This document shows positions 30,564 to 38,080 of a stretch of 64,000 nucleotides of DNA, one piece after another. The position numbers and the translations under genes were made by a program. The notes below the pieces were generated by a model. It did not search any database. It saw nothing but the letters and a program-made list of their open reading frames with translations, and was not told the origin of the DNA. The DNA is from an uncultured Shewanella sp. (lineage in GTDB: Bacteria; Pseudomonadota; Gammaproteobacteria; Enterobacterales; Shewanellaceae): assembly GCA_947503555.1 (NCBI GenBank), contig CANNEE010000009.1, positions 124,001 to 188,000 on the forward strand, in the 5' to 3' direction. Position 1 is the first letter of the stretch, and every line of letters starts with the position of its first letter.

Positions 30564-30603
30564 TGCAAGCTCAAGGTGCTAGGCTGCGCACTAACTTGGT
30601 GCA
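30564..30603 (-). promoter_or_regulatory. NtrC-like binding sites
   Basis: Minus strand TGCACCAAGTTAGTGCG (30587-30603) closely matches the NtrC palindrome TGCACC-N5-GGTGCA. A weaker half-conserved copy AGCACCTTGAGCTTGCA is at 30564-30580, 23 bases away (two helical turns). They lie upstream of the -24/-12 promoter. Confidence 0.6.
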
Positions 30604-30681
30604 CAGAATTACAGCAGTGACTTAAAAAGGTGCAGTTTAAAAAATAACTCACTAAATTGGCGCAGCGTGACTTTTGTACAT

Positions 30682-30706
30682 AAAAAAGGCTTCTAACAAG
30701 AAGCCT
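30682..30706 (-). terminator. Terminator of yejK
   Basis: AGGCTTCT and AGAAGCCT pair around AACA, with a T run following on the minus strand. Confidence 0.82.
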
Positions 30707-30740
30707 CAATAGATTAGGGAAAAGCGAGTTAAATAGCGCT

Positions 30741-31772
30741 TTAGTTGCCACCTTTTAAGCGTCTATCTAACTGATCTTTTAAGTTTGCTGGTACGCCTTT
30801 GATGAGAATAGTGTCAGAGATAGGATCATAGATAACACGCTCACCTAAATGGCCACCATCGAAACTCAAGGTCACGCCACCGCCGGTGCCAGAGAACTTC
30901 TTAAGCTGACGCAGCGCAGACTTATCGGCAGGAAACTCCTCTTCCAGCTCATACTCACCGCCGGTGGCAAAATCATAGAAAGAATCCATTCCCTGATCCG
31001 CCAGTTCATCGGCTAGATCTTTAATCTGTACATCATTGCCACTATCAAACTGCTCGGTGCAGTAATCAAAGACCTTTTCGCGAGCTTGCTGACGCTCATC
31101 TTTGGTCAGCTCTCCAGAAGCCACAAAATCTTCCACCGCATTAATCAGGCTCTTGTTTTGTACCTTAGGATTCACACCTTCAACACAACCCATAAAGTCG
31201 AGGAAGAAGTCGGCAACTTTACGTCCAGCGCGGCCACGAATAAAGGAGATATACTTACGCGACTCTTCGTCGGCTTGCCACTCGGTTAAATCGATACGGG
31301 CAGCCAGCTGAATATTGCTTAAATCCAAATGATTATTTTGCGACAGCTCCATATCATCGAGCACTGTCATCGACGGCTTAGCATTAAGTAGCGCCACAAA
31401 CAGATAATCGCTGGTTATTGAGGTGTAGCATGAGAGCAGCAAAAATCCGCCTTGGCTAAAGTCATACTTTGCCAGCTCTTCTTGCAGCAGTTTCACCGCC
31501 TTACCCGAGAACTCCACAAAGCCTAGCTCACCATTACGATACTCAGACAAAGCCTCTTTAAAGGCTGGGTTGGCTTCACCATCATCTTCTGGCACACCAA
31601 AATAGCCAAAACCTTTACCCGCTTTACTGGTATAGGTTTGGTGTAGCTCATCGAGCATAACCTCTACGGCTTGGCCATTTAATAGTGGCTGTGGGCGGAG
31701 ACGACAACCAAGTTGACCATCGCCATCTTGTGATATTTCATGAATAATTGCTTGTTCGACGTTAATACTCAT
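30741..31772 (-). CDS. yejK: Nucleoid-associated protein YejK (NdpA)
   Basis: A 343-residue 37-kDa nucleoid-associated protein family member. It starts [13 protein letters not shown] and has the family segments [20 protein letters not shown]-like ([18 protein letters not shown]) and [17 protein letters not shown] near the C-terminus. It binds DNA-associated complexes in E. coli, with topoisomerase links reported for the family. It is divergent from yejL, and yejM follows yejL, the standard gammaproteobacterial gene order. Confidence 0.93.
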   Translation of the reverse strand: MSINVEQAIIHEISQDGDGQLGCRLRPQPLLNGQAVEVMLDELHQTYTSKAGKGFGYFGVPEDDGEANPAFKEALSEYRNGELGFVEFSGKAVKLLQEELAKYDFSQGGFLLLSCYTSITSDYLFVALLNAKPSMTVLDDMELSQNNHLDLSNIQLAARIDLTEWQADEESRKYISFIRGRAGRKVADFFLDFMGCVEGVNPKVQNKSLINAVEDFVASGELTKDERQQAREKVFDYCTEQFDSGNDVQIKDLADELADQGMDSFYDFATGGEYELEEEFPADKSALRQLKKFSGTGGGVTLSFDGGHLGERVIYDPISDTILIKGVPANLKDQLDRRLKGGN

Positions 31773-31849
31773 AAGCTCGGATAGTGATACTGAATGAATT
31801 GGGCTATTATATGCCGCTAATTCGTTCCAAAGTGAAACATTTTTTAAAT

Positions 31850-32071
31850 ATGGCTATTCAATCTAAATATTCTAATACCCAAGTTGAGTCTTTAATCACA
31901 GAAATGCTGGCTTTACTCAACAAGCATGAAGCACCTACAGACTTAAGCTTAATGGTACTGGGCAACTGTGTATCTCACCTGCTAGAAACCAAAGTACCGG
32001 CCGCTCAGCGCGATGCGGTTGCAGAGCAATTTGCAAAAGTGCTGACTCAATCAGTTAAAAGCGACAAATAA
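31850..32071 (+). CDS. yejL: YejL family (DUF1414) protein
   Basis: A 73-residue conserved protein of unknown function, starting [15 protein letters not shown] and containing [19 protein letters not shown]. The open frame runs 22 codons further upstream to an alternative start, but the family N-terminus fits ATG 31850. It lies between yejK (divergent) and yejM. Confidence 0.88.
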   Translation: MAIQSKYSNTQVESLITEMLALLNKHEAPTDLSLMVLGNCVSHLLETKVPAAQRDAVAEQFAKVLTQSVKSDK

Positions 32072-32341
32072 GCTCAACACAGAAGGGTGAAATGGCCAAG
32101 CACGCCTTTCACCCCAAGTTTACCTAGGTGGATGTAAAAATTGTCGGCGTAAACGGCACTTATTGCCCAGTTTGAGGTCAACTTCATTGGCTTTGAGCAA
32201 TAAAGCACTTAGAATATATCCACTTAAGGCCAGTATAATTTCGACAAATAACAGCCTAAATGACCGGCTCAGCACCCGCTGCATGTTTTGATACCCGGTA
32301 CCATAAATAGCGCAATTAAAGACAGGACATAGCGGATCACA

Positions 32342-34126
32342 ATGATCGAGCGTAAAAAGCAGATGGGGCGCGACCGAGTGTCTCGCTTAGTAAACTGGGG
32401 CCACTGGTTTGCCTTTGTTAATGGCATCTTCGCCATGATAATCGGCACACGTTATATTGAAACCGTGGGTTACCCAGACTCTATTGTCAGCTGGAGCTAT
32501 TGGGTGATTAGCACCATAGGGCAATTTAGCTTTCTTGCCTTTATCGTTTATCTAGTCGTGCTGTTCCCTGTCACTCTGCTTTTGCCCTATTCCAAGATTT
32601 TACGAGGCTTATCGGCAATAGTCGCCAGCTTAAGTCTCTGTTTACTGCTGTACGATACCATTGTTTTTGATGACTATGGCGTGCATTTAAGCCCCTTTGC
32701 GTTTGACTTAGCTTGGGCAGATCTTAACGCCCTGCTTCATGGCACCTCATATATCGTGACTCCCATTGCCATAGTCGTTGTCGAGCTGACGCTGGCAAAC
32801 TTCTTGTGGAAACGCATAGAGAAAATCCAGAAAAAGAACTGGGGCAACAAGGTCGTTATCTTTATCGGTATCTGTTTTGTCAGCAGTCATCTCTCCCATA
32901 TCTGGGCCGACGCCGCCGAAATCACAGATATCACCCGCTACGATGATGCCTATCCGCTTTCATATCCCGCTACCGCCAGAAGCTTTATGGAAAGTTATGG
33001 TATCGAAGGCGAACATAAATCCGCCAGCGAGCTGCAAGAGATCAGCAGTCTAAATTACCCCATTAAGCCAATGCAGTGTACGCCAGACAGAAAGCCAGAT
33101 GTGTTAGTCATAGGCGTATCTGGGCTGCGCGCAGACTTAGTCACACCAAAGACCATGCCCTTCCTGTTCGACTATGCGCAGGACAATCAGCAGTTTGCGC
33201 AGCATTTTAGTGGCGGTAACGAAACCCGTAGTGGCCTATTCTCCCTGCTTTATGGCCTACAAGGTAGTTACATCAATGAAGTTGAAAAGAGCCGCTTATC
33301 GCCAGTATTAGGTCAAGCCTTTGCAGAGCAAGGTTATGAGCTAGGCCTATTTGCTAGTCGAGACCTGTCTTCAAGCATAGATAAAGAGCTATTTTTCGAT
33401 GGCTTTGAGCAGCATATCGCCGACAATAATGAAGGTAACGCCGTCGCTGATAGACAATCTGTCGAGAGCTTTAAGCGCTGGCAAGCCTACCGCTCTCAGC
33501 CTTGGCTTGCCTTTGTCAACTTAACCTCGCCAGAGGCCTATGACACGCCTATTGGCTTCCTTGGTATCGAGACAGTCAAACCCGCCACACCGTTAAAAGC
33601 GGCTGAAAAAGTCCTGTTTAACCAATACCGTCAGTCACTTTATTTTATCGATAAGCAGATAGAACAAATCGTCTCGCAAGTACCACCCGATACCATGATT
33701 GTGATTACAGGTATCAGCGGTAAAGTCTTTACCAGTAACAGTGATGAAGCCAGACGTAACCTGTCTCCAGAGAATGTTAAAGTGCCATTGATTATTCATT
33801 GGCCATTTGAAAAGTCAGGTTTAGTGCAATATCGCACTAGCCACCATGGCATAGCCCCAACGCTGTTAACCCAAGTATTGGCTTGTACTAACCCATCAAC
33901 CGACTACAGCGCAGGCCGCAGCCTGACTAAGCCTGACGAGCAAGCTTGGTTCTATGTGGGTAACAAACGCATTTTTGCTATCTATCAAAACGATGAGATC
34001 ACGGTTATCGACCGTCATGGTAAGTACCGCATCTATGATAGTCAGTACCAAAACAGGTTAAATAAAAAAGTCAGCGCACCTGAGTTAATCCAAGTGTTAC
34101 GTGAAGGACGCAGACTCTACGATTAA
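32342..34126 (+). CDS. yejM: Inner membrane sulfatase-like protein YejM (PbgA/LapC)
   Basis: A 594-residue protein with five N-terminal membrane helices (to about residue 185) and a periplasmic alkaline-phosphatase/sulfatase-like domain (PDVLVIGVSGLRADLVTPKTMP; GGNETRSGLFSLLYGL; SHHGIAPTLLTQVLAC). In E. coli it senses lipopolysaccharide and controls LpxC degradation through LapB. The start is an ATG at 32342, after a 270-base gap from yejL with no gene seen. Confidence 0.92.
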   Translation: MIERKKQMGRDRVSRLVNWGHWFAFVNGIFAMIIGTRYIETVGYPDSIVSWSYWVISTIGQFSFLAFIVYLVVLFPVTLLLPYSKILRGLSAIVASLSLCLLLYDTIVFDDYGVHLSPFAFDLAWADLNALLHGTSYIVTPIAIVVVELTLANFLWKRIEKIQKKNWGNKVVIFIGICFVSSHLSHIWADAAEITDITRYDDAYPLSYPATARSFMESYGIEGEHKSASELQEISSLNYPIKPMQCTPDRKPDVLVIGVSGLRADLVTPKTMPFLFDYAQDNQQFAQHFSGGNETRSGLFSLLYGLQGSYINEVEKSRLSPVLGQAFAEQGYELGLFASRDLSSSIDKELFFDGFEQHIADNNEGNAVADRQSVESFKRWQAYRSQPWLAFVNLTSPEAYDTPIGFLGIETVKPATPLKAAEKVLFNQYRQSLYFIDKQIEQIVSQVPPDTMIVITGISGKVFTSNSDEARRNLSPENVKVPLIIHWPFEKSGLVQYRTSHHGIAPTLLTQVLACTNPSTDYSAGRSLTKPDEQAWFYVGNKRIFAIYQNDEITVIDRHGKYRIYDSQYQNRLNKKVSAPELIQVLREGRRLYD

Positions 34127-34323
34127 CGCGGAAGCCGATAAGCATTTAGCCAGTAAGCACACGATTAGTCAGTGAGCACATGGCAAAGGTATATAAACTA
34201 AGCAGTTAAGCCTTACTTGATCATGCAAAGCTTGCGCCGCTGCTAAGGTCTTGATAAAGTGCTGCTCAGCTAAGGGATTTACCCCAAATTTGAGAGCTTA
34301 TCTCAAGAACTTAGCAAAAATTT

Positions 34324-34400
34324 CGGTATGTAGCGCAGCCCGGTAGCGCACTGTCATGGGGTGTCAGGGGTCGGAGGTTCGAATCCTCTCATACCGACCA
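34324..34400 (+). tRNA. tRNA-Pro (anticodon GGG)
   Basis: A 77-base tRNA including an encoded CCA. Acceptor CGGTATG pairs with CATACCG, the D arm is GCGC...GCGC, the anticodon loop ATGGGGT gives GGG between CTGTC and GTCAG (same U-U mismatch as E. coli proL), and the T arm is GGAGG TTCGAAT CCTCT. The 3' half is duplicated at 42301, marking it as the integration site of the adjacent island. The island rebuilds the 3' half, so the gene stays intact. Confidence 0.95.
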
Positions 34401-34407
34401 AATTCAA
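34356..34407 (+). repeat. Attachment site attL (52-bp core)
   Basis: Starts ATGGGGTGTCAGGGG at the anticodon loop and runs through the tRNA 3' end into AAATTCAA. The identical 52 bases occur at 42301-42352; the sequences differ immediately outside on both sides. Confidence 0.92.
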
Positions 34408-34413
34408 TATGAG

Positions 34414-34450
34414 AAAGCCTTTAGTTATTAATGACTTACAGGCTTTTTTA
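34414..34450 (+). terminator. Possible terminator inside the island left end
   Basis: AAAGCCT and AGGCTTT pair over a 19-base loop, followed by T residues. It would serve the tRNA, whose original terminator was displaced to 42359 by the insertion. Confidence 0.5.
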
Positions 34451-34493
34451 TTGTCAAAACCACATGTACTGCAAAACGAATCTTATAGTATTC

Positions 34494-34530
34494 GTGTGCA
34501 TGTGTGCAATACCGTGTGCACACGCACATG
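34494..34530. repeat. GTGTGCA repeats / inverted repeat at island left end
   Basis: Three GTGTGCA copies at 34494, 34502 and 34514, and CATGTG/CACATG arms at 34499-34504 and 34525-34530. They may be integrase arm or excisionase sites, given their position about 90 bases inside attL; this is inference. Confidence 0.35.
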
Positions 34531-34665
34531 TCTAGCAAGCGTACAATGGCTGTCCCCTGTTTTCCTGATAAGTTGGACGGAAAGCCTAGGTATGCCTGCA
34601 ATCGCTACAATTAAGTTCACCAATAAATTTTCTACTTTTCACTGAACTGTTTGATCACTCCTTGA

Positions 34666-35718
34666 TCAACTAACAGGCTCAGCCCTAAGTATCGCTGTCG
34701 CTAATTGGTGTCTAAGAATGTTATGTCCTAAGGCAACCTTAGCCATGATGGTATGACCTAACCTAGTCGCTTCTGGTGCGTGAACAATCGTTGTGAGCTT
34801 TCTAAGGACGGCTGTAGCGACACAATCACGGGCAAAGACTAAACCTAAGATACGACTATAATCACCTCTGTAGGCTTCCTTGCGGCCTGAGCCTAATGTC
34901 TCATCTGCTAGTGGTTCAGCTTCATCTATCAGTCCTAGACTCTCATCTAATTGAGGAAGTTGATTAGACTCATAAACAGTAATACCAGCAATCTTAAGTG
35001 TACCACTATCGCTATTAATCGTACTCGTAGCGCCTACATCACTGTTCATCCACGCCATGTTATTTACATGACCTGAGGCATTAGTTAAGGCTTCAAATTG
35101 TTCAGGCGGGAACACGGCTGTTAAGGGCTGCTTAACGTCTACCTTACGAAAGCGTGTACGCACCTTATAGAGCGCATTTACTAACTCTCGACCATCTAGC
35201 GCCTTACCCTTAGGCATGACATAAGGTTGAATGTATTTGTCATCTGGTAATGGTGTTAGTCCTGCTGCTTTTGCTTCAGACTCATTGGTAATCTGTGCTG
35301 TCTTGGCGACCATCCTAAAGATGTTTCTATCAATTAACTCTGACAGGGAGGCCGAGCATTCAGCCGTATAGTGAGACCGAACCTCATAGTCAGCCATAGC
35401 TTCATCAAGCTCTGAAATGAATACAGGCGAGATAGCAAAGTCATCTATGGTTACTGTGATTTCAGAGTGCGGGATACTATTACCACTGACTAGCTCACCT
35501 GCTGTGTGGTACTTGGCTTTGCTTCGACCAATGATAGGGAAACTGGCAGATTTACCGCTGTCTATCAGTCTGACTCTCGTGAGCTTGAGGGCTAGGTTAG
35601 TTGGCTTAAATTGGTTTAAGACCTCACCTGCAAATTGCTTTAGAAATAGTGCTCTACTATCACCTGCGGTATTGTGTTGACCTAAACGGGTTACTGTTTG
35701 TTGTACTGGGTATTGCAT
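34666..35718 (-). CDS. T7-like (podovirus) major capsid protein
   Basis: A 350-residue protein recognisably related to the T7 gene 10 capsid protein. The N-terminal part shares ALFLKQFAGEVLNQF and DSGKSASFPIIGR (T7: ALFLKVFGGEVLTAF and SSGKSAQFPVLGR), then VTIDDF, DEAMADYEVRSHYT (T7 EDAMNHYDVRSEYT), and the C-terminal APEATRLGHTIMAKVALGH (T7 RRANFQADQIIAKYAMGH). Length equals that of gp10A (345). It forms icosahedral heads in that family. Start ATG has GAGG nine bases upstream. It is the leftmost gene of the island and no other T7-like structural gene accompanies it. Confidence 0.9.
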   Translation of the reverse strand: MQYPVQQTVTRLGQHNTAGDSRALFLKQFAGEVLNQFKPTNLALKLTRVRLIDSGKSASFPIIGRSKAKYHTAGELVSGNSIPHSEITVTIDDFAISPVFISELDEAMADYEVRSHYTAECSASLSELIDRNIFRMVAKTAQITNESEAKAAGLTPLPDDKYIQPYVMPKGKALDGRELVNALYKVRTRFRKVDVKQPLTAVFPPEQFEALTNASGHVNNMAWMNSDVGATSTINSDSGTLKIAGITVYESNQLPQLDESLGLIDEAEPLADETLGSGRKEAYRGDYSRILGLVFARDCVATAVLRKLTTIVHAPEATRLGHTIMAKVALGHNILRHQLATAILRAEPVS

Positions 35719-35733
35719 TAATAATTGTCCTCA

Positions 35734-35773
35734 TAAAAAAAGCCCCTAGCTACGATGGGTAACTAAGGGCTTA
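35734..35773 (-). terminator. Terminator upstream of the capsid gene
   Basis: AAGCCC(T)TAG and CTA(G)GGGCTT pair on the minus strand, followed by seven T. It lies between the coiled-coil gene and the capsid gene, so it could adjust the ratio of the two products. Confidence 0.7.
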
Positions 35774-35823
35774 CTGTTGGTTTATAGATGTGGCCTAATG
35801 GCCTAGGTTAGACTAGGAGAGGC

Positions 35824-36489
35824 TTACGCTATCTTACTGAGGTAAAGCATTAGGTTTTGCTTGTCCTGCTTCAGATTGACATAGGTAGCCTTTTGGTACT
35901 CGATAGACTCTAGGGCTTGCTGCATGTGTAGCTTGCGCTGACTAAGTAGCAGAGGCTTATTAGGTGCATTAGACGCCTTAATACTGTCTATCTGAGGTTG
36001 GTATAGCGCTTTGATTTCCTCTGTGCGGGACACTAGGTCTACATCATGAGTATTGGCTAGCTTCTGGCTGACCTGTGCTAGTAGCTCGATAGTCTGAGCT
36101 TCTGTTAACTTAGGCTGGCCGTGTTGCTTACGTGGTTTAATGTCCTGATTATCATCTGTGATAGCAGACCAAATACTATCTAACTCTTGGTTAAACTCTT
36201 TGTCTGTCATATTCAGGAAGTCAATCAGACGATTACGCATGACCTCTTGTAGCTCTAGGTCGAACTCTTTGTGTAGCTCTCGTAATTCTAGGGCTTTAGC
36301 TTCTGCTTCCCTTTGAGCAATGACCTTAGCGGTATTGGCTTCAAATAAGACTTTAAGGCGTCTGTCTGCCTCATCCCTAGCACTGATGGGAGTATGATTA
36401 CTTTCGGTACTCGCTATCTGTCTAGTCAGTAAGTCTGTTAATACCGCTCTGACACCATTGTTAAAATCTATCTGTTCTTGTTTGTTCAT
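35824..36489 (-). CDS. Coiled-coil protein, candidate capsid scaffold
   Basis: A 221-residue, charged, almost wholly helical protein with coiled-coil character (ANTAKVIAQREAEAKALELRELHKEF, then LTEAQTIELLAQVSQKLAN), without Cys and without recognisable enzymatic motif. In T7 the scaffold gene 9 directly precedes capsid gene 10, and this gene occupies that place with the same orientation. I cannot see sequence similarity to gp9, so the scaffold role is only an inference from position, size and composition. Start ATG has AAGAGAG about nine bases upstream. Confidence 0.5.
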   Translation of the reverse strand: MNKQEQIDFNNGVRAVLTDLLTRQIASTESNHTPISARDEADRRLKVLFEANTAKVIAQREAEAKALELRELHKEFDLELQEVMRNRLIDFLNMTDKEFNQELDSIWSAITDDNQDIKPRKQHGQPKLTEAQTIELLAQVSQKLANTHDVDLVSRTEEIKALYQPQIDSIKASNAPNKPLLLSQRKLHMQQALESIEYQKATYVNLKQDKQNLMLYLSKIA

Positions 36490-36911
36490 GCTAATTGTTC
36501 TCTCTTATTGATAAGGAACCTCATACCAAAGAACACCCCATAGCGACCAACCAACGTGAGAACAATAAGTTCGCTATGGCAATGCTATGAAGTCCCTTAT
36601 AGATAAGGTTGGTTTAGGTGGATAGGCTGTGTTTAGCCTTAGGTATGGATAGACTCACTACTGATAGGTGAGCCTTAGGTGACTATGTTCTGAAGGTATT
36701 ATTACTAATAATGTTAATAATAAAGAGGGAGCCTACAGTTAACCTATAGACTCCCCATAAGGAACACTTAAGAACAACATCACTAATGAATAGAGATAAG
36801 GATAGACCTACAGTTACCTATAGCTTACCTATAGTTAACCTTTAGTTTTATCTTTTAGTTTTTATCTCCCCTTCTATGGTCAGGGTAAATTACTTAGCCC
36901 TTGTGAATAAC
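36490..36911. other. Gene-free AT-rich region with repeats (possible origin)
   Basis: No coding frame. It holds the inverted repeat CATAGCGA/TCGCTATG (36539-36578), duplicated GCCTTAGGT, an inner CTCAC/GTGAG hairpin near 36655, and three copies of a CCTACAGTTAACCTATAG-like unit (36732, 36807, and as TTACCTATAGTTAACC at 36825). Such a cluster could be a replication origin, a packaging site or the promoter region of the leftward genes. Confidence 0.45.
36732..36845. repeat. Iteron-like repeats
   Basis: CCTACAGTTAACCTATAGA at 36732, CCTACAGTTACCTATAGC at 36807, and TTACCTATAGTTAACC at 36825 share the core AGTTA(A)CCTATAG. The last two are adjacent; the first is about 75 bases away. Confidence 0.5.
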
Positions 36912-36965
36912 TTAGGTGTATCTACGTGTGGTTACTGCTGGTAAATTGTTGTCGTCCCCTAGGGG

Positions 36966-36998
36966 GGGCTCGTTTTCGCCACTCGCGGTTTTGAGCCC
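36966..36998. repeat. Nested palindrome 1
   Basis: Arms GGGCTC/GAGCCC enclose a 21-base core of the form GTTTT-N11-GTTTT with inner CGC/GCG. Confidence 0.7.
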
Positions 36999-37013
36999 TA
37001 AATTTTCAGAGGA

Positions 37014-37044
37014 GTGCGGTTTTGACAAAATGTCATTTTTGCAC
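37014..37044. repeat. Nested palindrome 2
   Basis: Arms GTGCG/TGCAC (one G-T pair) enclose a 21-base core GTTTT-N11-ATTTT with inner GAC/GTC. Confidence 0.7.
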
Positions 37045-37062
37045 AGCTTAATTTCAAAGGGT

Positions 37063-37093
37063 GGTCGGATTCCGCGAGTCGCGATTTCCGACC
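37063..37093. repeat. Nested palindrome 3
   Basis: Arms GGTCGG/CCGACC enclose a 19-base core with inner CGC-GAGTC-GCG. Confidence 0.7.
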
Positions 37094-37164
37094 GCTTGAA
37101 GTTCTTAATTGCACTAGGAGTATCTGCGTATGTGTTTACTGCTGGTAACTTGGTGGTATTCTCA

Positions 37165-37199
37165 GTGACCGATTTTACCGAGTCGGGATTTTCGGTCAC
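37165..37199. repeat. Nested palindrome 4
   Basis: Arms GTGACCG/CGGTCAC, core of 21 bases ATTTT-ACCGAGTCGGG-ATTTT. Confidence 0.8.
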
Positions 37200-37356
37200 C
37201 TTCAATTCACGAATAACATCATTCACAGTGTTACGGCTTATACCCATACGCTTACCAATCTCACCACCAGATAGTCCATCTTCCATGTGTCGCTTAATGA
37301 CAGCGTTACGTCTTTCTTTAAGTTCAGCGGCTTTCTCTGCTACCGCATGTGTGGAG

Positions 37357-37388
37357 TGCCCGTTTTACCGAGTCGGTATTTTCGGGCA
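37357..37388. repeat. Nested palindrome 5
   Basis: Arms TGCCCG/CGGGCA, core TTTT-ACC-GAGTC-GGT-ATTTT. It contains the TAA stop that splits the HTH reading frame on the minus strand. Confidence 0.75.
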
Positions 37389-37397
37389 GTTTTTGGA

Positions 37398-37432
37398 GTG
37401 ACCGGATTTGGCGAGTTGCCGTTTTCGGCCAC
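37398..37432. repeat. Nested palindrome 6
   Basis: Arms GTGACCG/CGGCCAC (one mismatch), core 21 bases with inner GGC-GAGTT-GCC. Confidence 0.75.
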
Positions 37433-37440
37433 CGTTAATT

Positions 37441-37510
37441 TCATTGATTACATTTGAGACAGTACATTGAGTTAACCCCATACGTTTAGCCATCTGTCGG
37501 CCATCGGATC
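37441..37510 (-). pseudogene. Second HTH unit, truncated
   Basis: On the minus strand this encodes SDGRQMAKRMGLTQCTVSN and on to VINEIN, paralogous to the HTH at about 37206-37290. A TGA lies directly before the Ser codon and no ribosome site is seen, so it is most likely a fragment. Confidence 0.45.
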
Positions 37511-37573
37511 AACTGCATGGTCTAACTGGTGGTATAGGCTTGGGGTTAACTGGGGAAAGGTTTGTTTTCTTGG

Positions 37574-37608
37574 GTGAGTCGTTTTGCCAAATTGTCATTT
37601 TGACTCAC
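37574..37608. repeat. Nested palindrome 7
   Basis: Perfect 7-bp arms GTGAGTC/GACTCAC around a 21-base core GTTTT-N11-ATTTT. Confidence 0.8.
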
Positions 37609-38039
37609 TTAATTCTCTTGGGTGTTGCATTTTGGCGACTAGCCATTTTGCAACACTTCATCCTGTTGCTTCCTATATGAACACTAGTGACTTCAGTTAA
37701 GGCTTCTACGGCCTCCTCCACTTCACCATTAGCCAGCTTAGTGAATGCCTCTATAACGGCTGTATAGAAATCCACATCGCACCACATAGCGTAGGCGTAG
37801 AGGACTTCCTGTGTTGCTAGGGTTTGGTGGACAATATGACCTGCGTTGTCATGTATTGTACCAGCGCGCAATTTTGCGCTCTGTTCAAAATGCTTACGGA
37901 CAGAGTGTCGCCATTGGTGTGGGCGTTGTTTTTCGGCTAGACCAAAGGTGAGCCAAATGTCATTGAGGTCAAACATGCCCTCATCGTTAGCATGGATAAT
38001 GGCTCTAACACAATTGAATTTAAGAATGATTGATTTCAT
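37605..38039 (-). CDS. KilA-N-like phage regulator
   Basis: About 144 residues. The core GMFDLNDIWLTFGLAEKQRP, then QWRHSVRKHFEQS and LATQEVLYAYAMWCDVDFYT, follows the KilA-N DNA-binding domain pattern found in phage antirepressor-type proteins. I take ATG 38039 (MKSIILKFNCVRAII); ATG 38069 is ten codons upstream. The last 13 residues (KCCKMASRQNATP) are encoded by nested palindrome 8, so the original C-terminus may have been replaced. It reads toward the HTH fragments and the structural genes and may regulate them. Confidence 0.65.
   Translation of the reverse strand: MKSIILKFNCVRAIIHANDEGMFDLNDIWLTFGLAEKQRPHQWRHSVRKHFEQSAKLRAGTIHDNAGHIVHQTLATQEVLYAYAMWCDVDFYTAVIEAFTKLANGEVEEAVEALTEVTSVHIGSNRMKCCKMASRQNATPKRIK
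37622..37656. repeat. Nested palindrome 8
   Basis: Perfect 7-bp arms GTGTTGC/GCAACAC around a 21-base core ATTTT-GGC-GACTA-GCC-ATTTT. Lies inside the 3' end of the KilA-N-like gene. Confidence 0.8.
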
Positions 38040-38080
38040 TAGTGAGTTGCTTTCCAAGTTGCAAGGCATTTCATTAACGA

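Larger units (their letters stand above)
36912..37286 (-). pseudogene. HTH protein fragment with repeat-derived tail
   Basis: The only recognisable domain is a helix-turn-helix, EIGKRMGISRNTVNDVIREL, at the N-terminus. The remaining 90 residues come largely from translating four nested palindromes (for example VTENPDSVKSVT). Upstream the frame continues without a start through AVAEKAAELKERRNAVIKRH until a TAA inside another palindrome near 37366. A second, paralogous HTH (GRQMAKRMGLTQCTVSNVIN) lies beyond that stop in the same frame. It therefore looks like a broken or repeat-invaded gene rather than a complete one. Confidence 0.5.

Noticed and set aside
36652-36660. GACTCACTA, part of the T7 RNA polymerase promoter consensus, in an island with a T7-like capsid gene
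   Set aside because: The following TATAGGG is not present in register, it faces away from the capsid gene, and no phage RNA polymerase is encoded. It is better explained as part of a local CTCAC/GTGAG hairpin.
36916-37401. Plus-strand open frame of 161 codons in the island
   Set aside because: It consists of the translated nested palindromes and the reverse of the HTH coding sequence; no ribosome site and no domain.
36966-37656. CRISPR array
   Set aside because: The repeated units are not identical, the spacing is irregular and no cas gene is present; the shared feature is hairpin form rather than sequence.
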